Source: Gaertneriomyces semiglobifer
Taxonomy: Eukaryota > Chytridiomycota > Chytridiomycetes > Spizellomycetales > Spizellomycetaceae
Assembly (NCBI GenBank): GCA_025558075.1
Contig: JAHLKF010000014.1
Location: 417,130 to 481,129, forward strand
Reading direction: 5' to 3'
DNA: 64,000 nucleotides
Shown: positions 43,643 to 53,870 of the stretch, one piece after another
How positions within the stretch are numbered: the first letter of the stretch is position 1
How the letters are laid out: the number at the start of each line of letters is the position of its first letter
Position numbers and translations under genes: made by a program
Notes under the pieces: model-generated
The model's database searches: none
The model's input: only the letters and a program-made list of their open reading frames with translations
What the model was told of the DNA's origin: nothing

Positions 43643-45237
43643 AGTTCTGACATCCGGTGCTCCATGGTGAGTGCTACCTCTGTGTTTTCAGTACAGTACG
43701 TTATCTCATTGTTTTGATTCAGGTGTGTTCGTGCACCCAAGTCTGCAATTACCGGAGGATCTGGATCGTATTCTGCTTGACGTTCGCGGACCTGATGTAT
43801 GCTGTGTATACAAATATATGTACACTACTCCTACGACCACATTCTATCTATTGGATGTATGATATGAGCCCACCCATGGTGCTCCTGAGACTTGAGACTG
43901 AAAGGGACGTTTTCGCACTGGCTCTTTTGATCCATAACTCTCATTTGTGCGTCCACGCATGCGGTTTCTCGTTTGTCTATTACAGACCTAACGATCACAG
44001 GTTGCGCAAAGGTCCTCTTATTGGCGAGCACCTGGTATCATACATAAGAACAACGGAGGAAAAGAGAATCGACACACAAACAATCTCGACGTCCTCTGGG
44101 GCTTAAGAAGCATCGGATTGCGACATCAGGTCTTGTTGAATCTCTCGAAGGCGGGCGCCCTCGCCAGTTTCCTAAGGACAGGGCGCATGTTGATACACCG
44201 CTGACTGTCGGGAAAATGGACATCCCGGTGTCTCTGACATTGCAAGAGTACTTTTGTGTGAGCTCCGCACTCAATCGCATGCTCTATTACGGCGGATGAT
44301 CGTTCTTTCAAAGTACATGACAGTTATCAACATCAGTTAAGCGTACTCTCCAAGAATGCTTTGATCCTTTTTGTTGCAACGATCGGATCATCTTGCGGCA
44401 CGGAATCGAAGTGACCCATCCTCAACTGTGTTTCTTCCAATGATGTTTTGGGAATCAGATTATGCGAACGTAATCATGGAGAACAACAAACAAAACAGTT
44501 TCAGAAAGAAAAACAAGCAAACCACTACACAACAACAAGATCAACCAGAGAAAGCGGTTGTAGGGAAATCCATAAAAAGGACATTCGTCGACAAGATAAA
44601 GAGCACCCGACAGCAACTGAATTTGGATATAGCCGGCACGAGTCTTATTGCCATGTGCAGGACAGTGGGTAGTGGTGCGGTTCGAAATAACCCCGCAAAC
44701 TGCTGCCCCTCTCCCATGTGGTACCTATTCCCTGAACGTGGGAACCTTCAAAGCGTCAGATTCATTTGAGGACTGGAACGAGCGGGCCCCAGTCCACTGG
44801 CATCCACTCAAAATTCAGGCATGTACTCGTCCCGGGGGATGGGAGGTGCCATGGGCAAAGGTCGTCATGGTCGGTAGTTCTTCCATCGTCGGTCACAGAC
44901 AAAGCATCGTGCTGTTAATGGATGTAAATTGTTGTCAGGTAACTCTGAATGAGACTATCAATCAGCTCAATAGCACTGAGTGCTCTCCGCATGCAGAAAA
45001 ATGAGCATGTGCACAGGTGGCAAACCACGGTTCTGAAATTCAATAACAAGGCTCTTCTGTACTTCTTCCTAAGGTATGTCCGTACGTAGATGTCATGATG
45101 CAAATTCTCGAAGCTTGAGTTGGAATCCCCGAGAAACTATATTCGGTTGATCTTCTGGAGACTGACTACGAGGCAAAGTCGCAATGATCTCCGGCCATTT
45201 GGAATTGCAAGCAAATGTCAAAAAAATGTCTGGACAT
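43643..45237. other. short unrecognised frames
   Basis: The plus-strand frame from the ATG at 44476 (MENNKQNSFRKKNKQTTTQQ) encodes a basic, Gln-rich stretch, and an overlapping frame to 45004 contains FEDWNERAPVHWHPLKIQ. Both could be exons of a small gene, but I could not fix splice sites. Nothing else is supported. Confidence 0.3.
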
Positions 45238-46935
45238 CTAGCCCATCGACAGATTGCCATTGTATTGATTGCAATGTCTCACGCACATGTGTGGGGTGGT
45301 GACTGAGGACCTCTTATCAACATCAAATCGAGTTGGTGCAACTAAGCAGCCGTAAGTGCGACCGGATTTGACGTGATCAAAGTGGGTTCCCAGTGAGCGC
45401 AGGTCGTGTTCCAAAATGAGAAATACCCGCATGTATGCGTCCGTGAGCTGCCTCCAAACGCCCAAAGGCAGGGTAAACCGCCCCCTACTGAACAAACTGT
45501 ATTTTTCGTCCGTCATGACACACGCACGCAAAAGTGCTCGTCTGTGGTCGTCATACAGATTCTACTGGATCCACAGGCACTCGCGACGAAATGGCCGAAG
45601 TCCGGCTGCTAGTAGCGGAGACAACGATCACTTCAGCAGCAGTAGTTTCGACAATGGAGGCCGCAGTTTGTCCCCTGGTTACTTTTGTCTTTTGTTTTTT
45701 AACGCCACCCACTATTATAGTCTCCGTCTATGAATGGATGCGTCCACTTTAATGGCGAAGTCAAGGATGAAGACTCCCGGCGTTTTTGCTATTTACTTTT
45801 ATCACAATTCTCCGCGTACTCGATGCGGCGACGGGTGTAGGCGTTGTGCGTGTCACTCCCATTCAATGTTCCTGTTCCTCGCCGGGAGTAAAGCGTCGGC
45901 CATAATACACTTCATGGTCGGTCCACGTTTTAAGGGTACATCGCACCGGTCGAGGCGTTGCGTGATGCGCCCACGAGCAGCAGCCTGGGACATGCGTTGC
46001 CGTCTTCACCTCCGTGCCGTAACCAGCTATATTACACCGTGCGGCGAGGATTCTTCAAGCTCCAGAACTCCCAATGCAGCGATCGGCCGCCGCGAACAAT
46101 GCCTTGCGGCTCCTCTGCCGCGTTGAAAATCCTGGGCAGTGAGATTCTATGAATTTTGTGCCATATAACGGGCCGGAAGATCCATTGTGCCTCCACGTTT
46201 CGAAGCAATAGCTTGTTTTCGGCGTCACACGCCAGCAAAATGTGCGCGCATACGGTGTCATCCCAGTGCTGCCACTTGAGGTCTTGTGACAGCAATTGCC
46301 GAATGAGGGCCGAGGATTGTGGGTGCTGGCCTAGTAATGCACACCGCCTGGCGTCATTGCGGTCCTTCTAGTACAAAGTACGGACGTCAGCCGGCAGCTG
46401 CTCATTTGGCTTCCCACTTGTGGATGTCAGCGGCAGGTGTACGGTTGACCGCACCGCCTCAGTGTGCCTGGACAGCACCTTCGGCTTGTTTCGGTGTGTC
46501 CGTGATGGCGCCAGGAAGCAAAAAGAGGAATGTCCCATTGGTCCTCGGGTGGAATATCGCTGTTCCCTTGTGGAATGGAGTTGCCGGACTTGTTGGAACC
46601 GCGTGACTTTCGTCCTCGACAGCAGAGGGCACGGATCCGGATACGGAAAGGTTGTACGCTTCCTCCAATTCCCAAGTGATGGCCTCGCCCAGCATCCGTT
46701 GTTGCCGGGCAGCCTGTTCCCGTAAAACCTGCTGGTGAGTTTTACGTTCAGCTTTCTCCGTGGTCCGCTGACGTTTCGTCCAGTATTCGCAGACGGTAGG
46801 GTTCCCCACAAGCGTCTCCCATGTATGGAGAATGTTTGATGCAGCGACGGGAACCTTGCCAGATGCATGGGCTCCTATCGATTTTCTGCAACAGACAGCT
46901 CGATCGGTGTGCTTGCAGTATCTGTAAAACTTCAC
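45238..46935 (-). other. unrecognised coding-like segments, minus strand
   Basis: Three minus-strand frames look like parts of proteins. The first, 46459-46935 (158 residues), has a helical, charged middle (KRQRTTEKAERKTHQQVLRE) and ends QAEGAVQAH. The second is at 46032-46295 (DDTVCAHILLACDAENKLLL and SLPRIFNAAEEPQGIVRGG). The third is at 45238-45531 (GVWRQLTDAYMRVFLILEHD). They are colinear and might be one gene with introns or a decayed transposon protein. I recognise no family. Stops between the segments prevent a confident model. Confidence 0.35.
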
Positions 46936-47451
46936 AGCTTTAAATCATCCTTAAATGTAAGGATGGCACCCGTCCTGCCCCCTAGTAAGCGCCCGTCAAA
47001 ATCACCACGTGCGCTGTTAACTGTTGTCAGTACGTCGTCCTGTTGCTGGGTTAGCTTTGTCATTATCAGAGAACAATTTCAATGCGGCATTTAACTTTTA
47101 ACACGCCACATCGTGAACAAAATTAAACCTTAAATGTCACTTGACTTGACCATGGCAAATAAGCAACGCCCCCGAGGGAATGAGTGAAGTGGTTTTGAGA
47201 AGTAATGATCCAACCGCAGGTTCAACTACCTCTAAATGAGCAGGTTTGCCCAACTTTCTGGCCCCCACGAGGCTGCCACGAGGCTCTTTGTGTGAACCTT
47301 GCAGACGCTGCAAATGCAGGATTTGTAGTGTTTCCTGCTGGTCAGCTGTGAAGTCCGTTGCATTACGGTTGAGGTCTGTGCATGTCGCTTGCTTTGAAAG
47401 AAGACTTTACCCTGGCTAATAGTAGCGAGGGTGTTCTCCGACCGCTACTGT

Positions 47452-47904
47452 ATGGACGCGGGCCATGACGATCGAACGCCCTACAAGGGTATATGCCCCA
47501 TGTCGGAATTGTGGAAAATTCATGACCAGCTTGCGGACAAGCCTTTCTATGAAGGACTACAGCACAGTATTGTCCAGTCTGGAATGACCCGAAACGCTAA
47601 TGAAGAGGATATAGGGAAGGATAGCCTCGCGGAAATTGCCGCTGATTTCGCCATAGAAGGTCCCCTCCTGCCGGTGTTTTCCGACCAGTCTGGCGACCGG
47701 CTGCTAGACACTGACAGTGAAACGTTGTATGCCTTTGTAGGGCTTACTTGGACATTGTACAAGTTGGGGAGTTGGGTGGATGCGCCAAGAGCGTTCAGCC
47801 AATGGCGGAAAAAAATGATGTCCAACCCGGTTGAAGGGAGTCAAATGGAAAGCCACCTGGCATCGAAACCTTTCCATGATGATTTCCTTCTGGGCGATCT
47901 CTAG
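47452..47904 (+). CDS. hypothetical protein, 150 residues
   Basis: Open frame starting at the ATG in TGTATGGACGC (MDAGHDDRTPYKGICPMSEL) and ending at 47904. The composition is acidic and protein-like, with helix-forming stretches (IGKDSLAEIAADFAIEG, LYAFVGLTWTLYKLGSW), but no known motif was recognised. The frame is open for seven more codons upstream. It is followed 26 bp later by a perfect 15-bp hairpin. It may be an exon or fragment of a larger gene. Confidence 0.4.
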   Translation: MDAGHDDRTPYKGICPMSELWKIHDQLADKPFYEGLQHSIVQSGMTRNANEEDIGKDSLAEIAADFAIEGPLLPVFSDQSGDRLLDTDSETLYAFVGLTWTLYKLGSWVDAPRAFSQWRKKMMSNPVEGSQMESHLASKPFHDDFLLGDL

Positions 47905-47929
47905 ATGGCGGTTACGCAGCGACTATGGT

Positions 47930-47968
47930 CATATTATGGACACAAAGGAACTATGTGTCCATAATATG
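47930..47968. repeat. perfect 15-bp inverted repeat (hairpin)
   Basis: Arms CATATTATGGACACA (47930-47944) and its reverse complement (47954-47968) enclose a 9-nt loop. Placed just after the stop at 47904, much like the hairpin after the NTPase-nuclease gene. Confidence 0.9.
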
Positions 47969-48378
47969 TAGCCGGGAAATGAATAGGCTGTTTGGCAAGC
48001 CCAGTCCATCGAGTCGAATGTACATACTTCCCACTACTTAGAGCCCATGTCAGGGAAATCACCCTTTCGTAGCATTCTCTCTTATGTGCCTCCCTGCCAG
48101 AAACTCGACGGGAGAGCTGTTAGATAAGCGATGTGGTGCATTCATTATTTTTGATCCTCTCTCAATTTATGGGAACTGACGCGGTATGATTTGGCTCGTC
48201 TTGGATAACTGCCTGGGTCATGAATTATGATTTGTAATTGCATGTACGTTTTCATCGAAACCTCAACGCTTCTGTTTCATGCGACCAGCACACATTCACT
48301 TTCGCCGTTGAACCCCCTCCTTCCTCCCTCCCTTCTCTTCCCTAGCCTCTTACTTCCTGTGCTTGAGAGCTGAAGATC

Positions 48379-49329
48379 ATGGCCCCTACAATACTCATCG
48401 TCGGCGCGACGGGCAATACCGGGAGAGGCGTGATGGACGCCCTACCTAAGCTTCTTCCATCCAGCACGCTATCCAGTCATCGAATCATGGCGCTCACCCG
48501 GTGCGCGACCAGCGCCACTGCGCAACAGCTTGCCAAACTGGATGGAGTGACGGTCGTCGAGCAGAACTGGGTAGAGATCACAGCGGACTGGCTACGCGAA
48601 CGTGAAGTTCGTAGAGTCTTCATCGCCTCGCACAACCAACCCAACCAGTTCGCGGAGGAATCACAGTTTCTCGTGAACGCTCTTCGCGCGGGCGTAAAGT
48701 ACGTGGTGAGGATTTCGACAACGGCGGCGAATGTCCGCCCGGACTTCATGGCTTACTACCCCCGTACACACTGGGCGATCGAGGAGATGCTCAGCCAACC
48801 CGCATTCGCCGACATGCACTGGTCGTCGTTGCAGCCGAACGTCTTCCTCAGTCAGATCCTGTGGCCTGCTGTGGAATACATCGAGCGCTACCGCGCGGCG
48901 GGGACGCAGCAAGGCCTCACCTTAGGGCTGATGCTGAACGCAAACAGTCCCGTGGGCGCGGTGGACGCTCATGAGGTTGGGGTGCTGGCTGCCCACCTCT
49001 TGGTACAAGACGACACGCAGTCGCGCAATCACGCGCGGTACGTCGTCAACGGGCCGGAGGACACAACGGGCGAGGCAATTGTGCGATTAGTTGAGCAGCA
49101 CATTGACGGGGAGAAGGTCAATAACGTAAAGTACAAAGACTTGTCGCTGATTGACCACATGGCGGAGCAGGGGTCAGAGTCGAAGAATGTCATCCTCTCG
49201 ATCAAGCACGCAGTGGTAACCGGGTACGAGGGCAAATGCACGGCTGCAACGACGAGCAGGGAAGTGCTTGAGCTGGCTGCGCCGAAGCGTACGGCTGCTG
49301 AAGTACTCGCGGGGCTGTTGGAGGGCTGA
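48379..49329 (+). CDS. NmrA-like NAD(P)-binding protein
   Basis: Intronless, 316 residues, with higher GC than its surroundings. The N-terminus MAPTILIVGATGNTGRGVMD has the glycine-rich GxxGxxG dinucleotide-binding loop of atypical short-chain dehydrogenases. Later segments fit the NmrA/NAD(P)H-binding group: VRRVFIASHNQPNQ, YVVRISTTAANV, YYPRTHWAIEEML and WSSLQPNVFLSQ. The Tyr-x-x-x-Lys catalytic pair of true dehydrogenases is not evident (YPRTH replaces it), so a redox sensor or regulator that binds NAD(P) rather than an enzyme is plausible. The ATG follows a C-rich leader. No operon-like partner. Base composition and isolation within the decayed arm could mean recent arrival, but this is only a suspicion. 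Confidence 0.87.
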   Translation: MAPTILIVGATGNTGRGVMDALPKLLPSSTLSSHRIMALTRCATSATAQQLAKLDGVTVVEQNWVEITADWLREREVRRVFIASHNQPNQFAEESQFLVNALRAGVKYVVRISTTAANVRPDFMAYYPRTHWAIEEMLSQPAFADMHWSSLQPNVFLSQILWPAVEYIERYRAAGTQQGLTLGLMLNANSPVGAVDAHEVGVLAAHLLVQDDTQSRNHARYVVNGPEDTTGEAIVRLVEQHIDGEKVNNVKYKDLSLIDHMAEQGSESKNVILSIKHAVVTGYEGKCTAATTSREVLELAAPKRTAAEVLAGLLEG

Positions 49330-49351
49330 TTACATGTTTACATGTATTTCG

Positions 49352-50056
49352 CTAAATTTGCATATTCAAGGGAATTAAATAGAAAGGTGTGAAGCAGGCG
49401 CTGTTGAGTACGTAGGGAATCAAATTTTGCATATCTTCCTGTTCAAGCAGGGTTGATTGAACCTTTTTTTTGTGTATGCTAATATCCCTCTCTGAGACAT
49501 TTTTTACGTAACTGCAATGTTCTTCAGAAGTGTCGCGCGTTGCTGCTTCAATCGAGAAGACGGATAAACACTTGAAGCTGCAATCCACAGCGTTTTTCGG
49601 CGTCTTGGTGGTTTCGACCTCATACAACGGCGTTGCATTTGACACCGTTGTCATATCCAAGCACCCGGCAGCCTTCAGTATGTGAATTACTTCATGTAGG
49701 TGGGCATCATAGTCATGAACTGACTGGCAATCAAGGAAGTGGAGAGTGTTCCATGCTCTGAGGGCATCCGGAAGTCGAGTACTTTGAGCTAGCTGGAACT
49801 TGTTGTTTAACTTCGTCCAGATGTCATACAGATCTTCTTTATCAAGGAAGCATTTAGCGAGTTCAAGAGAAAGGTGACGCTTGAGGATACTTTTTGCAAT
49901 GCCTTTTGCTTCGGTATTGCTTTAGTTCCAAGGTTCGATACCCTCACAGACATCTTCTCTCTTCATCTCTGCGATGATCATACTTTTCCAAATGTTGAAG
50001 TTTTCACCTCTCATGTTGAGTAGAAAGATGATGATACCCTGTTTCTTGTCGCCCAT
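49352..50056 (-). mobile_element. Ty1/copia-type Gag relic
   Basis: On the minus strand the frame from the ATG at 50054-50056 (MGDKKQGIIIFLLNMRGENF, then NIWKSMIIAEMKREDVCEGI) runs to one in-frame TAA near 49917 and then stays open to 49352. The pattern W-x-x-W-K-S-M followed by DLYDIWTKLNNKFQ, LPDALRAWNTLHFLDCQ and HDYDAHLHEVIHILKAAG matches the Gag/UBN2 region of Ty1/copia retrotransposons. No protease, integrase, reverse transcriptase or long terminal repeats were seen nearby, so only the Gag part survives. No zinc knuckle was found in the C-terminal part. Confidence 0.72.
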
Positions 50057-50308
50057 TTTACTAGTCTTTTGTTCCTTATGTTCTTGGTAAAGCTGTTGAT
50101 GCTCTTAACCTGATGTGCAATAGATGCAACACAATGCAGATGTTTTCTTGTTTTGAACAATAGGAACTACCAGTCTCTACTAGATAATGTTGATCTTACA
50201 TGAAGGCTGCTGTGTGTCAGTCATACTGGCATTTACGGTTGCAATAACATGTCTTTATCGATATTAGGAAGGCGACCGCGTCAACCAGCCCTTTACGAAG
50301 CCTCCACC

Positions 50309-52403
50309 TCAGCCAAAACACCATATGATACCAATTTCCGGCACCACCAAAAATATCTGCAGCTTCCACCGCACGATCATCATCTCCCTCTTCGTTTCCG
50401 TCATCGAACATATGATTTCCCCACGATTAACAATTCTCTCACACCCAATCTTGGCTCCCGCTAGGTTGAGCGCGTTGGGGTCCGAGTTCCAGTGCCGCGT
50501 ATCCACCTATGATGTGGAGGGGTATGGATGGATGCCAACGGAGATCTGGAAGGGAATTGATGGATGAATATGTGACTTTGATCTTGAGGCGAGTATGTTG
50601 AGAACATCGCATCACATACCTCTGGTTAGAACGGGGAAGCCTTCGACTAAGGTTGTTGGAATGCTTTTGTGTAGCTTTGAGAGGAGGGGGTCTTGCATGG
50701 CGTTCATTTTGCTATGACAGAAGCGGATAATCATGAGTTGATCTGAGACATCATCCACTGCCGAGAGGAGTTGCGGATATCACCTTCCAGTGGCCATCCA
50801 GATGGAATGGAGCCTGTGAGTGCTGCCGTCGCTGAGATCAACTTCCCAGTATCCAGAGTCCGCAGATTTCGCTTGATGGGCATCATGACTTACTTCTGAT
50901 GTAGCTTCTGGTTTCCAGACGGCGTTGGTGATTTTCGTGCATTGTCTTATGTCCAACCTGTTTGTGGATCTCGTCGATTTCACGAATTCCCACATCAATG
51001 GAGTCATGCTGCCGCCTTCACGCGCTTTTTGTATAATGGCCAGTCGAGCTGGAGAATCGCAACAGTATGTTAACGAGTTGTTCGCGCGAACCGGTTTGGC
51101 GGACTACTATTTCGTCACCTTCGTAATTCTCTTCCTGCCAAAATTTCGCCATTTCGATGTTGCCGTACCGGTCTACCCAATTCAAGGAAACATCAAATTG
51201 CTTTACTCGTATGTAAGATCTGCTTACGAACAGCACCTAAGAGAAAAGCGTCAACGATATCGTCTTTGATTTGCAAGGGGTTGTACAAAGCTTACCCATC
51301 AAATCTTTTCAGGCCATATTTCACGAGATGCCCCGCAGTTAGCCCTCCCCCCACAATCATCAAAACACGTTCTCCACTCCCACTGTTAGTTGATTCGAGA
51401 GGAGACTTCACATCCGGTTTCCGCTCCCAACCATCGCGACCTCTCAAAACACCGTATTGAACCAACTCGGCGGAATGCATCAACCGCTCGCCAGGCCAAT
51501 GCGTGAACGAGCATTCCTTACAGGTGTCGGCCCATTCGGGCAAACGTAGGCAGTTGCCATTTCCGATCGCGCAGACCACCCGCCGTGCGTGTATTTTCTT
51601 GGGACTGCCGTTTTGGAGTAAGTCGATCTCGAAGCCTTTGCAGGTTATGCAAGCGTCGGAGGTGGTGTAGAGCGGCGTGATGGACTGAACGGTCCCGGGT
51701 TGTAGAATGTGGTTCAACTGATGTTTTGCAATGAGGTGATGGCAAAAATCAATGAAGAGGGATGAGGTTGGGATGTGGAGTGAGGTATTTTGAGCGTGGT
51801 TGAAGGAGGCGTTCGAGCGGCGGCGGTTCCTAGAGCAAATATGGAAGGATCATCAGCGTCGATACCACCGAGTGCTTGAGAAACTTCAGATTCTCTTACC
51901 TTTGCGTATGCAACGCTTTACTGACGAACTCGTTTATTTCTTTGATCTCATCCATCCGCCCTTGACTCATGGCAAAATCACGGAGGGAGCTACTCCCCGA
52001 CCTGGTAGAGAACAATTTTTAAGATTATGAACGAAATATTTCTACAGCCATGCTAATCATCTTAAGCAACTTACGCGTCAGGATTGATATCCACTAAACT
52101 CCTCAACCACTCGATCCCATATCCGGAAAACAGTCTCGTCCAACGACCCAACCATTGACCGCTTTCATCAATGACCACATAGCGTCTCTTCCGGCCGTTC
52201 GGAATATCGGCGGTCTTCAAGTGCCGTTTATGTTGAAGGAGGCGTTTATGCTCTTCGTCGTTGTAGAGGGAGACGGGATACTTGGTCAGCAACCTCAACA
52301 TAAGAGTCAAGGCGTGAGGCCCCGCGCCAATGATGAGGAGATCATATGGGTTGCGGGAATCACCAAGCGGGATGTTACCATGAGAGGTCTGCTTGCTTAG
52401 CAT
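50309..52403 (-). CDS. FAD/NAD(P)-dependent monooxygenase-like protein (ornithine/lysine N-hydroxylase-like), frameshifted
   Basis: Seven exons on the minus strand: 52075-52403, 51900-52001, 51296-51829, 51119-51236, 50784-51048, 50620-50711 and 50309-50545. All introns have GT/AG ends. The FAD motif LLIIGAGPHALTL is in exon 1, the second dinucleotide motif VLMIVGGGLTAGHLV ends exon 3, and conserved blocks VKQFDVSLNWVDRYGNIEMA and AREGGSMTP follow, then IIGGYAALELGP in exon 7. Every junction keeps phase except exon 3 to 4, where one extra G at the donor (GATGGG) would restore it. In exon 7 a run of four C after GGA shifts the frame; with three C the conserved NALNLAGAKIG follows. Either these are two homopolymer sequencing errors in a good gene or it is newly dead. 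The family hydroxylates amines; the substrate is unknown. Confidence 0.72.
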
Positions 52404-53207
52404 GTTGTTCTGGGATAAAGGAGGTGAAGTGCAGGACAGATGACGGTCTTGAGGGGATTAGATGGGGAGCGCAAAACGCCATGTAACTGCGAAGGTACCC
52501 ATGTGGCGCTTGTTTACCAGTCACGTGAAATGACGATGAGGCCCTCCCTGGTTACGCGTCGTTGGCATCCAGATCTATTATTTAGGCCCCCCCGCAACCC
52601 ATCGCAACAGCTTGCATTGAGTAGATTCGACCAACTAACTTCCTTTATAAAAAATGGTTACTGAGTACAGTCTTGCTTGTGACGAGTTTAGGACATGTAT
52701 GGTTATCTTTGAAGTGATACCAATCAGAAAGTTGGCATTGGCCGCCGAGTCACTCGGTTATGTGATGGCAAATCACTACGCAAAACGATTTTTACTTTTG
52801 CGGAATCTGGAATGATCCTCTCCGATTTTATGACACGGCGACTTGGGATGCAGAGGAATGCCTGGTTCAAAGCGAAGGACTCTGACTGAACTGTGATACA
52901 ACGGATATTGTCTAATGGACGGAATGAAGAACGAGTCATTTGTCAATTGTTCCGAAGCGCCATCACGGTGAGCGATGACTGTTGCAGCCTGTGTGGCACT
53001 GCGTCCCTGACAGAATGTCTTGCCGGGCATGCAGGGATGTTAACGCATGCTATCGAACTGACGGAGGCATAGATAGCTCTTGCACCCGCCAACGGAGTAG
53101 ATATCTGCATAATCTATTGCGCTAAATCCGCCGTGCCCTAAGCATAACGACTGATGCATAACACAAGAGTGAAAGCTTCACACCAATAACAACTGGGTTG
53201 CCGCAGC
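52404..53207. other. intergenic region
   Basis: Promoter side of the monooxygenase-like gene and unassigned sequence; no gene supported. Confidence 0.35.
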
Positions 53208-53555
53208 ATGCCTTCGATAAGCCAAGTCTATGTCTTCACGCCTGCCGAATCTATTATGTCAAAAAGAAGGCCAATCGCAGCACCAGTGTCGGTTGGGGAG
53301 ATTACTCGTGAATTCGCCGTTTTTGTTGTTTGCACCCTTTACCAAGGTGTTTATGAGCACTACTTTAAATGGTCGGTGAAAGGACCCAATGACGAGCTTC
53401 GGGTATGGAACGCCGGCGGCGAACCACTTACTGGTGACGTCCTTCTGCAGGAGCCGCTCATTCATCAGGCAATACTACCGGGTGCACGGATGAGCACGCA
53501 TCCAGAAGAATCCAAAAGAAAGGTACCTAGCTGGGGACAGCCCGCGGTCATCTAA
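53208..53555 (+). CDS. hypothetical protein, 115 residues
   Basis: Opens with ATG (MPSISQVYVFTPAESIMSKR) and contains a protein-like middle, FAVFVVCTLYQGVYEHYFKW, with no recognised family and no signal peptide. It lies about 300 bp upstream of the nuclease-kinase gene on the same strand. It could be an upstream relic or an independent small gene. Confidence 0.35.
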   Translation: MPSISQVYVFTPAESIMSKRRPIAAPVSVGEITREFAVFVVCTLYQGVYEHYFKWSVKGPNDELRVWNAGGEPLTGDVLLQEPLIHQAILPGARMSTHPEESKRKVPSWGQPAVI

Positions 53556-53870
53556 GAAATCGATGATGGAGGTAGGCCTTCTCAGCAAACGGGCGACATT
53601 TTATTAGCTGTTCGCTGGCACGAGATGTAACCCTAACCCCCAAGTCCTGGTGCACCAATCAATAAAGAATGAACAGCTTTTGACTTTTTGCCCTTTTGCA
53701 GAGAAGTGACACGAAACGCTCGACTGACAGCGACGAATGCTTGACATGGAGAGATGGTGATAGAGCAGCCTGATACGAATTATGGCCACCGCCCACTGCA
53801 CAATACCACCAACCACGAACGGACATAAGCACAGCGAATCCGTTTTACCCATCACTCAAAGTTACCCATC

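Noticed and set aside
49920..49950. tRNA-like B box (GGTTCGATACC)
   Set aside because: No A box or pairable acceptor stem lies upstream; the sequence is inside the Gag relic.
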